Below are positions 17,878-26,577 of a stretch of DNA of 64,000 bases, piece by piece. The number at the start of each line of letters is the position of its first letter. The first letter of the stretch is position 1. A program made the translations under genes and the position numbers. Source of the stretch: Corallococcus interemptor (GTDB lineage: Bacteria; Myxococcota; Myxococcia; Myxococcales; Myxococcaceae); assembly GCF_003668875.1 (NCBI RefSeq), contig NZ_RAWM01000002.1:1-64000 (forward strand), read 5' to 3'. The notes under the pieces were generated by a model. The model was not told the origin of the DNA and did no database searches. It saw only the letters and a list, made by a program, of their open reading frames with translations.

Positions 17878-19316
17878 GCCGGCTTCGGCTCCACGCCGGG
17901 GCTGCGGCCATCCACGGGGGCCTGCGCGTCCGACTGGTAGTAGTCCCGCACCACGTAGCGGCGGGCCACCAGCGCCATGCCCACGGCGGCCGCGGACGCC
18001 AGGGCCGCGTAGAAGAAGAACTGCGCGGAGCCCGTGAAGACGTTGAGCGCCGCGGCGATGGCCACCGCCACGTTCGCCAGCGTGTTCGTCACCAGCCACA
18101 CGCTCTGCACGGTGCCCTTCATCTCGCGGGGCGCCTGGGTGTACGCGAACTCCAGGCCCGTGGTGGACATGAGGATCTCCCCCAGCGTCAGCACGATGTA
18201 CGGCAGCAGCTGCCAGGCGATGTTCAGCGTCGTGCCGCCCTCCATCACCACCTGGAAGACGCCGGCGATGACGAACGACAGCGCGCCAAACACCAGCCCC
18301 ATGGGCATGCGCCGCAGCGGCGTCAGCTCCCAGCCCAGGCGCTGGAAGGCCGGGTAGATGATGACGGTGAGGAACGGAATCAGCACCATCACCAGCGCCG
18401 GGTTGATGAACTGCATCTGGCTGGGCTGGAACACGACGCTGCCCACGTGCGGATCCATGGCGCGCGCCTGCACCACCCAGGTGGACGCCTTCTGGTCGAA
18501 CAACATCCAGAAGAAGGGGACGAAGGGCAGCATCAGCCCGGCCACGCGGAACACGGCCTTCACGCCCTCCACCGCCTCCGGCGGGTGGGCGGCCTTGGCC
18601 CTGTCCAACCAGTGGGCGCCCTTCGGCGCGTCACCCTTGAACGCGCTGAACACCACCTTGAGGAACGAATGCGGGTTGGGGCCCGTGGGCGGCACCATCA
18701 CGTAGTGCTTGCGGCCGGCCCAGAAGATGACCGTGGCCAGGAACATCAGGATGCCCGGCACGCCAAAGGCCACCGCCGGCCCGAACTTCGTCATCAACAG
18801 GGGCACGAACAGCGACGCGAAGAACGAGCCGAAGTTGATGGTCCAGTAGAAGATGGCGTAGACCTTCTTCACCAGGTGGCGGTTGCCGTGGGTGAACTGG
18901 TCGCCCACCATCGCGGAGACGCACGGCTTGATGCCGCCTGAGCCAATCGCGATGAGCGTCAGGCCGGTGTAGAAGCCCGTCGCGTTGTCCTCGAAGAGCG
19001 CCAGACACGCGTGCCCGCCGCAGTACACGAGGCTCAGCACGAAGATGGTCTGGAACTTCCCGAAGAAGCGGTCCGCCAGGTAGCCGCCAATGAGCGGGAA
19101 GAAGTACACCCCCGCCATGAACAGGTGGAACAGGCCCTTCGCCTGGGCCTCCCGCGCCCCGGTCTCCGGCACGTGCGTGCGCAAGAGGTAGTCGATGAAG
19201 AACACCGTGAGGATGTTCCGCATCCCGTAGAAGCTGAAGCGCTCACAGGCCTCGTTCCCGATGATGTAGGGAATCTGGGGCGGGAAGCGGTTGGGGGCGG
19301 TCGAGGTCTCGGCCAT
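17874..19316 (-). CDS. Second POT-family peptide transporter
   Basis: This 480-residue member of the PTR2/POT family carries ExxERFxYY as EACERFSFYGM at residue 22, GGYLADRFFGK and the PTR2-type region FYWTINFGSFF. About 12-14 spans are seen. It is clearly divergent from the transporter at 12957 (different loops and C-terminus) so it is not a recent duplicate. The start ATG 19316 has a GGGTGGGGG stretch upstream. It lies only 22 bases after the end of uvrA on the same strand, so it may be read from the uvrA transcript; on the other side it overlaps the kinase gene end-to-end. Substrates are probably short peptides. Confidence 0.9.
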   Translation of the reverse strand: MAETSTAPNRFPPQIPYIIGNEACERFSFYGMRNILTVFFIDYLLRTHVPETGAREAQAKGLFHLFMAGVYFFPLIGGYLADRFFGKFQTIFVLSLVYCGGHACLALFEDNATGFYTGLTLIAIGSGGIKPCVSAMVGDQFTHGNRHLVKKVYAIFYWTINFGSFFASLFVPLLMTKFGPAVAFGVPGILMFLATVIFWAGRKHYVMVPPTGPNPHSFLKVVFSAFKGDAPKGAHWLDRAKAAHPPEAVEGVKAVFRVAGLMLPFVPFFWMLFDQKASTWVVQARAMDPHVGSVVFQPSQMQFINPALVMVLIPFLTVIIYPAFQRLGWELTPLRRMPMGLVFGALSFVIAGVFQVVMEGGTTLNIAWQLLPYIVLTLGEILMSTTGLEFAYTQAPREMKGTVQSVWLVTNTLANVAVAIAAALNVFTGSAQFFFYAALASAAAVGMALVARRYVVRDYYQSDAQAPVDGRSPGVEPKPA

Positions 19317-19338
19317 GCCCCCACCCTACCGGGGCCCC

Positions 19339-22212
19339 TCAGGCCGCGTCCACGCGCTTGCCAATGCGGGCCCGGCGCGCCTTGCCCAGCACGTGCTTGA
19401 GGTAACGCCCGGTGTGGCTGGCCTCCACCTTCGCCACGTCCTCCGGCGTGCCCACGGCCAGGATGTTGCCGCCGCCAGCGCCGCCCTCCGGCCCCAGGTC
19501 CACCAGCCAGTCCGCGCTCTTGATGACGTCCAGGTTGTGCTCGATGACGAGCACGCTGTTGCCCGCCTCCACCAGCCGGTTGAGCACGGAGAGCAGCTTG
19601 CGGATGTCCTCGAAGTGCAGGCCCGTGGTGGGCTCATCCAGGATGTAGAGCGTGCGCCCGGTGGCCACCCGGGCCAGCTCGCGGGCGAGCTTGATGCGCT
19701 GCGCTTCACCGCCGGACAGGGTGGGGGAGGGCTGGCCCAGCCGCAGGTAGCCCAGGCCCACGTCGGTGAGCGTCGTGAGCACGCGCATGATGTCCTTGTG
19801 CGCGCCGAAGTGGTCCACCGCCTCGCGCACGCTCAGGTCCAGCGTCTCCGCGATGTTCTTGCCCTTGTAGCGCACGCGCAGCGTCGCTTCGTTGAAGCGC
19901 TTGCCGTTGCAGACCTCGCAGGGGACGTACACGTCCGCCAGGAAGTGCATCTCCACCAGCTTCACGCCGTCGCCCTCGCACGCCTCGCAGCGGCCGCCCT
20001 TGATGTTGAAGCTGAAGCGCCCCGGGCCGTAGCCGAACGTGCGCGCCTCCGGCGTCATGGCGAAGACCTCCCGGATGGCGTCGAACACCTTGGTGTACGT
20101 GGCCGGGTTGCTGCGCGGCGTGCGGCCAATGGGCCGCTGGTCGATGTCGATGACCTTGTCCAGGTGCTCCAGGCCCTTGATGGACTTGTGCTTCCCCATG
20201 GGCTCGCGGCTGTCGTAGAGCGCGCGCGCCAGGGCCGGGTAGAGGATTTCATTGATCAGCGTGGACTTGCCCGCGCCGGACACGCCCGTCACCGCCGTGA
20301 AGATGCCCAGCGGGATGTCCGCGTCCACGTTCTTCAGGTTGTTCTCCGTCGCGCCCACGATGGAGATCTGGTGCTTGGGGTTCACCGGGCGGCGCGTCTC
20401 CGGGATCTCAATCTCCTGGCGTCCGGAGAGGTACGCGCCGGTGAGGCTCTTCTCGTCCGCCATCACCTGCTTGGGCGTGCCCTGGGACACCACCTGGCCG
20501 CCCAGCTCACCCGCGCCGGGGCCAAAGTCCACCAGGTAGTCCGCCTCCTCCATCGTCTCCTCGTCGTGCTCCACGACGATGACGGAGTTGCCCAGGTCCC
20601 TCAGGCGCTTGAGCGTGGCCAGCAGCTTGCCGTTGTCGCGCTGGTGCAGGCCGATGGAGGGCTCATCCAGGATGTAGATGACGCCCGTCAATTCACTGCC
20701 CATCTGCGACGCCAGCCGGATGCGCTGGCTCTCACCGCCGGACAGCGTGGACGCGGTGCGGTCCAGGGTGAGGTAGCCCAGGCCCACGTCCACCAGGAAG
20801 GACAGGCGGCTGCGGATCTCCTTGAGCAGCTCCTGGGCGATCTTCTCCTCCTGCGCGGAGAGGCCCATCTGCGTCAGGAACGTCCGCGCCTCCGTGATGG
20901 TCATCCGGCTCAGGTCCACCAGCGTGCGCTGGTGCACCTTCACGGCGCGGCTCTCCGGGCGCAGGCGCTCGCCCTTGCAGGACGGGCAGGGCTTGTCGCT
21001 GAAGTACTTCTGCAGCTCCGCCTTGCGCGCCTCGGACGTCGTCGTCTTGAAGTTGCGCATGGTGCGGGCGAGCAGGCCCTCCCACTCCATGTCGTACTGG
21101 CCGTTGTCGCCCCACTGCACGGTGAAGGACTTGCCCTTCGCGCCGTTCATCAGGACGTCCTTCTCCCGCTTGGACAGCTTCGCGTACGGCACGTCCAGGT
21201 CGATCTTGAACGCCGTCGCCAGGCTCTCCACGAAGTCCGCCGTCCAGCCCTCGCCGCGGTTCATGCCGCTGGCCCACGGCTCAATCGCGCCGTCGCGGAT
21301 GCTGCGCGTCTGGTCCGGCACCAGCAGGTCCGCGTCCATCTCCGGACGGGTGCCCAGGCCGTTGCAGTCCGTGCACATGCCCAGCGGGTTGTTGAAGGAG
21401 AACGACGCCGGCGTGAGGTCCCCGAAGGACAGGCCGCACGCGGGGCAGGCGTTCAATTCGCTCATCACGCGGTCGGACGCGAGATTTCCCTTCTCATCCG
21501 TGATGATGAGCGTGCCCTTGCCCTCGCGCAGCGCGGTCTCCACGGAGTCCGTCAGGCGCGTGCGCAGGTCCGGCTTCAACACCAGACGGTCGATGATGAG
21601 CGCGATGTCGTGCTTGGACTTCTTGTCCAGCTCGATGCGCTCCTCCAATTCCCGCACCTTGCCGTCCACGCGCGCGCGGGAGAAGCCGCGCTTCTGCGCC
21701 TCGGCCAGCAGGTCCTTGTGCTCGCCCTTGCGGTTCGTGACGATGGGCGCCAGCACCTGGAGCTTGGTGCCCGCCGGCAGCTTCATGATCTCATCCACGA
21801 TCTGCTGCGCGCTCTGCTTGCCCACCTTGCGGCCGCAGTTGGGGCAGTGCTGCACCCCGATGGAGGCGTAGAGCACGCGCAGGTAGTCGTGCACCTCCGT
21901 GACGGTGCCCACCGTGGAGCGCGGGTTGTTGCTGGCCGCCTTCTGCTCGATGGAGATGGTGGGGGACAGGCCTCGCAGCGTGTCGTAGCGGGGCTTCTCC
22001 ATCTGCCCCAGGAACTGGCGCGCGTAGGAGGACAGGCTCTCCACGTAGCGGCGCTGGCCTTCCGCGTAGAGCGTGTCGAACGCGAGCGAGCTCTTGCCGG
22101 AGCCCGACACGCCGGTGAACACCACGAGCTTCTTCTTCGGGATGTCCAGGGAGACGGTCTTGAGGTTGTGCTCCCTGGCACCGCGGATGGAAATGACGTC
22201 GGGCTCGGACAT
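19339..22212 (-). CDS. uvrA: Excinuclease ABC subunit A
   Basis: UvrA is the damage-recognising ATPase of nucleotide excision repair and loads UvrB onto lesions. The 957-residue protein has two ABC ATPase modules: Walker [10 protein letters not shown] and GVSGAGKST, signatures LSGGESQRI and LSGGEAQRI, and zinc modules with CxxC pairs ([28 protein letters not shown]). Length fits the family (about 940). The start ATG 22212 (MSEPDVISI) is chosen because the family begins with this I[11 protein letters not shown] pattern; a 38-residue upstream extension is noise. uvrB and uvrC are 35 kb away in this window. Confidence 0.97.
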   Translation of the reverse strand: MSEPDVISIRGAREHNLKTVSLDIPKKKLVVFTGVSGSGKSSLAFDTLYAEGQRRYVESLSSYARQFLGQMEKPRYDTLRGLSPTISIEQKAASNNPRSTVGTVTEVHDYLRVLYASIGVQHCPNCGRKVGKQSAQQIVDEIMKLPAGTKLQVLAPIVTNRKGEHKDLLAEAQKRGFSRARVDGKVRELEERIELDKKSKHDIALIIDRLVLKPDLRTRLTDSVETALREGKGTLIITDEKGNLASDRVMSELNACPACGLSFGDLTPASFSFNNPLGMCTDCNGLGTRPEMDADLLVPDQTRSIRDGAIEPWASGMNRGEGWTADFVESLATAFKIDLDVPYAKLSKREKDVLMNGAKGKSFTVQWGDNGQYDMEWEGLLARTMRNFKTTTSEARKAELQKYFSDKPCPSCKGERLRPESRAVKVHQRTLVDLSRMTITEARTFLTQMGLSAQEEKIAQELLKEIRSRLSFLVDVGLGYLTLDRTASTLSGGESQRIRLASQMGSELTGVIYILDEPSIGLHQRDNGKLLATLKRLRDLGNSVIVVEHDEETMEEADYLVDFGPGAGELGGQVVSQGTPKQVMADEKSLTGAYLSGRQEIEIPETRRPVNPKHQISIVGATENNLKNVDADIPLGIFTAVTGVSGAGKSTLINEILYPALARALYDSREPMGKHKSIKGLEHLDKVIDIDQRPIGRTPRSNPATYTKVFDAIREVFAMTPEARTFGYGPGRFSFNIKGGRCEACEGDGVKLVEMHFLADVYVPCEVCNGKRFNEATLRVRYKGKNIAETLDLSVREAVDHFGAHKDIMRVLTTLTDVGLGYLRLGQPSPTLSGGEAQRIKLARELARVATGRTLYILDEPTTGLHFEDIRKLLSVLNRLVEAGNSVLVIEHNLDVIKSADWLVDLGPEGGAGGGNILAVGTPEDVAKVEASHTGRYLKHVLGKARRARIGKRVDAA

Positions 22213-22631
22213 GGGGCGCGCTTTATCACTGAAAGGGTGTTCCGGTGCACGCAAAGGCGTAGGACCGGAGAGGTTCAGCGGAAACACCCCAGGACGCCGC
22301 CCGCATCCCCACCGCCAGCCGGGCACCCGGCCGTCCTGCGCGCTGCACTCCTCCCCGCTGGAAGTCGCACGGCCCCCGAGGACAGGAGGTCGGTGCGGCA
22401 GCCACCGTTTTAGAAGCTTTTGCAGTCGCTTCCACGAAACGTGGAATCTCCTGACTTACCCGTTAAAGCCCGTTCCCCAACGTGGGCGCCCGTTTGCCGT
22501 GTTGGCGGCGCGACGGCGCCTCGTTGGGACGTTCAGGCACCAGGGTTGCACCTTTCCAAGACAACCGGATCCACGCGCAGTGCTGTGTGGGGGGACACCG
22601 GTGCCGTGAGTCGGAAAGAGGGGGACTCTGT
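22213..22631. other. Divergent intergenic region, uvrA / lipoprotein
   Basis: This 419-base gap separates uvrA from a large lipoprotein gene. It contains a perfect inverted repeat at 22430-22446 and, near 22265-22280, a GTTCAGC that matches only half of the myxobacterial LexA consensus. TGATAA at about 22222-22227 on the minus strand could be a uvrA -10 box, but I see no matching -35 at normal spacing. The last 150 bases before the lipoprotein are open in frame but do not look coding. Confidence 0.45.
22430..22446. promoter_or_regulatory. Perfect inverted repeat, possible operator
   Basis: TTCCACG and CGTGGAA form perfect 7-base arms around AAA, in a locally AT-rich patch about 185 bases upstream of the lipoprotein start and 218 bases upstream of uvrA. 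Size and symmetry suit a dimeric repressor; the regulator is unknown. Confidence 0.35.
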
Positions 22632-25571
22632 ATGCGTGGACTCCGATGGCTGGTGTTGGCGGTGCTGGTGGCGGCGACGGCGTGTGAGCGGCCCACTTCA
22701 CAGCAGGCACGCACGGGCTTCGCCGCCCGGCCGGAGCTCCTGGAGTTCGGCCCCGCCGCGGTGGGGCGCACCAAGACGCTGAAGCTGCGGCTGGCGAACC
22801 AGGGGCGCGCGTCGTACCGCGTGGAGGGCGCGCGCTCGTCGCTGCCCAACGTCAGCGTCCCCGCGTTCGACGCCTTCACCCTGACGGCCGGCGAGGAGCA
22901 CGAGCTTGAAGTGCGCTTCACGCCGGACGTGGAGGGCGCGGTGCAGGGGCAGCTGGAGCTCTTCACGGACGCGTCCGGCGGCGCGGCGACGCAGGTGCCC
23001 GTCAGCGGGCGCGGCGTGAAGGCGCTGGTGGAGGTGCCGGAGACGGCGCTGGACTTCGGCAACGTGAACCTGGGGCTGGTGGAGATGCGCGAGGTGACGG
23101 TGCGCAACCCCTCCGACGTGGAGAGCCCGCTGGTGCTGTCGGTGGAGGGCTCGGACGCGGATCAATTCTCCGCCGGAGCCGGGCTGCCCTCCACGCTGGC
23201 GCCGCATGAGACGCGCAGGGTGGCGGTGGCCTTCAGCCCCGTGCGGCTGGGCAACGCGGAGGCGGCCCTGCACGTGGCCGTGTGCGACGGCTGCGAGCCC
23301 GCGGTGGTGACGCTGACGGGCACGGGCGTGGCCAGCGCGCTGGAGGTGACGCCGCTGCGCGTGGACTTCGGCCGGGTGGCGGTGGGCGCCACCGCCGAGG
23401 AGCGCATCACCGTGCGCAACCAGGGCACGGAGCCGCTCAGCTACAAGGGCGCGGTGCTGCTGGAGGACCCGTCCGGCGTGTTCAAGGTGGTGAACGCGCC
23501 CGCGCTCCCCAGCGACGTGCTGCTGCCGGGCGCGGTGGTGGAGCTGCGCGTGGCCTTCACGCCCAAGGCGACCGGTAGGGTGCGCGACGGCCGCGTGGAG
23601 GTGGCCGTGCGCAAGCCCGGCACGACGTCGCCCGGACCCAAGGTGTCGCTGACGGGCGAGGGCGGCGCGTCGTGCGTGGAGGTGCTGCCCTCGCACCTGG
23701 ACTTCGGGCCGGTGGCCTACGGCATGACGGCCACGCGCGACGTCACGGTGCACAACCGCTGCCGCGAGGAGACCACCGTCACCGGGCTGCACCTCACCAC
23801 GCAGGCGGGCGGCTACTTCACGCTCGCGCAGCCGTCGTCCTCGCAGCCGGTGGCGCCGGGGGGCACGCTGAGGGTGGGCGTCACCTTCAGCCCCCGCGCG
23901 GGCGTGGGCAGCGTGAGCAGCGGCCAGCTGGCCGTCACCTCCACCCAGCGCACCTCCAGCGCCACGGACGGCGTGACGCTGTCGGGCGAGGGCCGGGCCT
24001 TCGCGCCGTGCGAGTACGCGCTGCCGCAGGTGCTGGACTTCGGCCAGGTGCCGGTGGGCTCGGAGGTGGCGCTGGGGCTGACCTTGCGCAACACCGGCAC
24101 GGAGGCGTGCTTCCTGTCCGCGCTCCAGCTGGCGTCCGGGTCGGACCCCGCCTTCCGCGCGTCCACGCTGCCCAACAGGGTGCTGGAGCCCGGCAAGAAG
24201 GCCACGCTCATCGTGCGCTTCCAGCCGCCCTCGGAAGGGGAGTTCCAGGGGCTGGCGGAAGGGTGGGTGAGCCACCCCACGCACGGCCATCCGCTGGTGA
24301 ACCTGGTGGGCCGGGGCGTGCAGGGGTGCTTCTCCGTGCAGCCCACCACGGTGGACTTCGGCATCAACCGGCTGGTGTGCGGCCCGCGCACCCGCGAGTT
24401 CATGGCCTACAACGACTGTCCGGGAGAGGTGAAGGTCGCGGGCATGAAGCTGGAGCAGGCGGGCGCGCAGTTCGCGGTGTCCGGCGCGCTGCCGGCCACG
24501 ATTCCCCCGGGCGGGCGCGTGAAGCTCACCGCGAAGTACGCGCCGGTGGAGGAGGGAGACGACGCGGCGACGGTGCGCTTCACGCTGAAGGACGGCGCCG
24601 TCTTCAACGCGGGCCTGGTGGGGCGGGGGCTGTCGAAGACGGACCAGACGGACCGCTTCATCCAGCAGGCGGAGGCGCGCGTGGACGTGCTCTTCGTCGT
24701 CGACAACTCGGGCTCCATGATGGAGGAGCAGCAGAGCCTGGGCGCGAACTTCGCGGCCTTTTTGTCCCAGGCCGCCGCCGCGCAGGTGGACTACCGCATC
24801 GGCGTCACCACCACCGGCCTGGACCCGTCCCCCGGCGGCTGGTCCGAGTGCCCCGGCGGCGCGCTGGGCGGTGAGAACGGGCGCCTGTTCCCGGTGGACG
24901 GCACCAGCCCGCGCATCATCACCCCGGAGACGCCCAACGCGGCCGGCGTCTTCGCCAACAACACCCACGTGGGCGTGTGCCACTGGAACGAGCAGGGCCT
25001 GGACGCGACCTGGCGGGCGCTGTCGGACCCGCTCCTCTACAACCTGGACGACCCGCGCACGCCCCAGCTCAACGACGGCAACGGCGGCTTCCTGCGCGAG
25101 GACGCGAAGCTGGCCATCATCGTGCTGTCGGACGAGGAGGACTTCAGCTCGCAGCCGGTGGCCTTCTATGAAACGTACCTGCTGGCCCTGAAGGGGAACG
25201 ACCCGTCCAAGGTGAGCTTCAACGCGGTGGTGGGCCCGGAGGATTTGACGACCTGCACCACCTCCAGCAGCTCCGGCAGCCGCTACATGGAGCTGGCCCG
25301 CAGGCTCAACGGCGTGGTGGACAGCATCTGCACGCCCAACTGGGCCGCGTCGCTGGAGAAGCTGTCGGAGAGCGCCTTCGGGCCCAACCGCGCCTTCCCC
25401 CTGTCGGAGCTGCCGGAGGACCCCGGCGCCATCGCCGTCCGGGTGGACGGGGTGCCCGTGACGGAGGGCTGGGCCTATGACGCGCGGGCCAACGCGGTCA
25501 TCTTCGAGCGGCTGCGCGCCCCGGCCCCGGGCGTGGTGGTGGAGGTCACGTATCCTCTGGGTTGTCCCTAG
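22632..25571 (+). CDS. Lipoprotein with repeated Ig-like (choice-of-anchor D) modules and VWA domain
   Basis: The 979-residue protein starts at ATG 22632 after AGAGGGGG. A lipoprotein signal (LVLAVLVAATAC) predicts a lipidated Cys at about residue 18. About seven tandem modules of about 100 residues follow, each with the pattern of a conserved L/V-DFG-x-V-x-G start, a hydrophobic LRLANQG-like strand and a closing VSGRG or LTGTG; this is the choice-of-anchor D/ASH-type immunoglobulin fold. From about residue 685 comes a von Willebrand A domain with the MIDAS motif DNSGSMM and later LSDEEDF. No LPXTG or outer membrane anchor beyond the lipid is seen. Probably a surface adhesion or structural protein; binding partner unknown. 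Confidence 0.8.
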   Translation: MRGLRWLVLAVLVAATACERPTSQQARTGFAARPELLEFGPAAVGRTKTLKLRLANQGRASYRVEGARSSLPNVSVPAFDAFTLTAGEEHELEVRFTPDVEGAVQGQLELFTDASGGAATQVPVSGRGVKALVEVPETALDFGNVNLGLVEMREVTVRNPSDVESPLVLSVEGSDADQFSAGAGLPSTLAPHETRRVAVAFSPVRLGNAEAALHVAVCDGCEPAVVTLTGTGVASALEVTPLRVDFGRVAVGATAEERITVRNQGTEPLSYKGAVLLEDPSGVFKVVNAPALPSDVLLPGAVVELRVAFTPKATGRVRDGRVEVAVRKPGTTSPGPKVSLTGEGGASCVEVLPSHLDFGPVAYGMTATRDVTVHNRCREETTVTGLHLTTQAGGYFTLAQPSSSQPVAPGGTLRVGVTFSPRAGVGSVSSGQLAVTSTQRTSSATDGVTLSGEGRAFAPCEYALPQVLDFGQVPVGSEVALGLTLRNTGTEACFLSALQLASGSDPAFRASTLPNRVLEPGKKATLIVRFQPPSEGEFQGLAEGWVSHPTHGHPLVNLVGRGVQGCFSVQPTTVDFGINRLVCGPRTREFMAYNDCPGEVKVAGMKLEQAGAQFAVSGALPATIPPGGRVKLTAKYAPVEEGDDAATVRFTLKDGAVFNAGLVGRGLSKTDQTDRFIQQAEARVDVLFVVDNSGSMMEEQQSLGANFAAFLSQAAAAQVDYRIGVTTTGLDPSPGGWSECPGGALGGENGRLFPVDGTSPRIITPETPNAAGVFANNTHVGVCHWNEQGLDATWRALSDPLLYNLDDPRTPQLNDGNGGFLREDAKLAIIVLSDEEDFSSQPVAFYETYLLALKGNDPSKVSFNAVVGPEDLTTCTTSSSSGSRYMELARRLNGVVDSICTPNWAASLEKLSESAFGPNRAFPLSELPEDPGAIAVRVDGVPVTEGWAYDARANAVIFERLRAPAPGVVVEVTYPLGCP

Positions 25572-25589
25572 GCAAAAGCGGCCATTCGT

Positions 25590-25615
25590 CCGTCACCGGA
25601 AAGTGCCGGTGGCGG
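25590..25615 (+). terminator. Hairpin after lipoprotein gene
   Basis: CCGTCACCGG (25590-25599) pairs with CCGGTGGCGG (25606-25615), nine Watson-Crick pairs plus one G-T pair, around a six-base loop, 18 bases after the lipoprotein stop. There is no T-run, so a Rho-dependent or partial terminator is more likely than an intrinsic one. Confidence 0.4.
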
Positions 25616-25647
25616 ATGACTCGACAGGACGGGGCGGGAGCCCTTGA

Positions 25648-26577
25648 GTGAAGGGCATGCCGCAGGACTCCCTCCTCGTCGCCGCGCTGGGTGACATCCA
25701 TGGACGCTTCCACCGCGTGGAGGCGTGGCTGGACGCGCTGGAAGAGGCACGTGGCCGCCCGGTGGACTACGTGCTGGCCGTGGGCGACGTGGAGGCCTTC
25801 CGCCACGCGGACGACCACCGGCGCAAGGCCGCCAAGCGCTCCATGCCCGCCGAGTTCGCCGAGTACGCGGACGGCATCCGCCGCGTGAAGCGGCCGCTGT
25901 ACTTCATTGGCGGCAACAACGAGGACTTCGAGGCGCTGCACGATTTGCCTGATGGAGGCGAGCTGGCCCCGGGCGTCCACTACCTGGGCCGCGCGGGGCT
26001 GCGCACCCTGGGGCCCCTGCGCGTGGCGTACCTGTCCGGCATCCACGCGCCGCGCTTCATCGACCAGCCGCTCAAGCGCCCCACGTCGCTGGATACGGCG
26101 AAGCAGGCGGGCTACTTCCGCACGCCGGAGGTGGAGCGGGTGGCCACGGAGCGCGACGTGGACCTGCTCCTGGTGCACGAGTGGCCCCGGGGCATCGTGC
26201 AGAAGGCCCGCGACGAGCGGCTGTCCCCCGAGCGCCCGCTGCCCTCGCCGTGGATTGGCAACCCGGTGACGCGCAAGCTGGTGGACACGGTGCACCCGAA
26301 GTGGGTGCTCTGCGGGCACTCGCACAAGCCCTTCGCGGTGGCGCTGGACTCGCACGGGCGCACGCTGTCGCGCGTGGCGTGCCTGGACCAGGCGGCGCGG
26401 CCGGACACCGCCGTCTTCTGGCTGGAGTTCGAGGGGCGCGAGGCCCAGCGCGCCGGCTGGGGCGTCTCCGGCGTGCCCACCTGGCAGGCCGGACAGCGCT
26501 GGGGGATGCACACCCTGCCGCCGGTGGATCCGGGCGGGCCGGGCAGCGTGCCCGCGGACAACGGCGCTACAGCTTGA
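25648..26577 (+). CDS. Metallophosphoesterase resembling lariat-debranching enzyme
   Basis: The 309-residue protein shows the calcineurin-like metal-binding series: GDIHGR near residue 15, GDVE near 47, GGNNEDF near 88, HEWP near 178 and GHSHK near 230. The segment GGNNED...LAPGVHYLGRAG...RVAYLSGI closely follows the layout of Dbr1, the eukaryotic RNA lariat debranching enzyme, more than that of common bacterial phosphoesterases. The third motif reads GNNE, where GNH(D/E) is canonical, so the catalytic His is replaced by Asn. I chose GTG 25648 (GGGAG seven bases upstream); ATG 25657 is possible. The last 11 bases overlap the convergent receiver-kinase gene. Enzymatic role unproven. Confidence 0.8.
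   Translation: MKGMPQDSLLVAALGDIHGRFHRVEAWLDALEEARGRPVDYVLAVGDVEAFRHADDHRRKAAKRSMPAEFAEYADGIRRVKRPLYFIGGNNEDFEALHDLPDGGELAPGVHYLGRAGLRTLGPLRVAYLSGIHAPRFIDQPLKRPTSLDTAKQAGYFRTPEVERVATERDVDLLLVHEWPRGIVQKARDERLSPERPLPSPWIGNPVTRKLVDTVHPKWVLCGHSHKPFAVALDSHGRTLSRVACLDQAARPDTAVFWLEFEGREAQRAGWGVSGVPTWQAGQRWGMHTLPPVDPGGPGSVPADNGATA

Noticed and set aside
22261-22280. GTTCAGC resembling a LexA box upstream of uvrA
   Set aside because: Only the right half of the Myxococcus LexA consensus matches and the left half does not, so SOS control of uvrA is not supported.
19291-22413. 1040-residue frame opposite uvrA
   Set aside because: uvrA is certain on the other strand; this frame has only His/Arg/Leu shadow composition.
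22698-24983. 761-residue minus-strand frame across the lipoprotein
   Set aside because: The plus-strand protein has a lipobox, Ig-like repeats and VWA; this is its antisense shadow.
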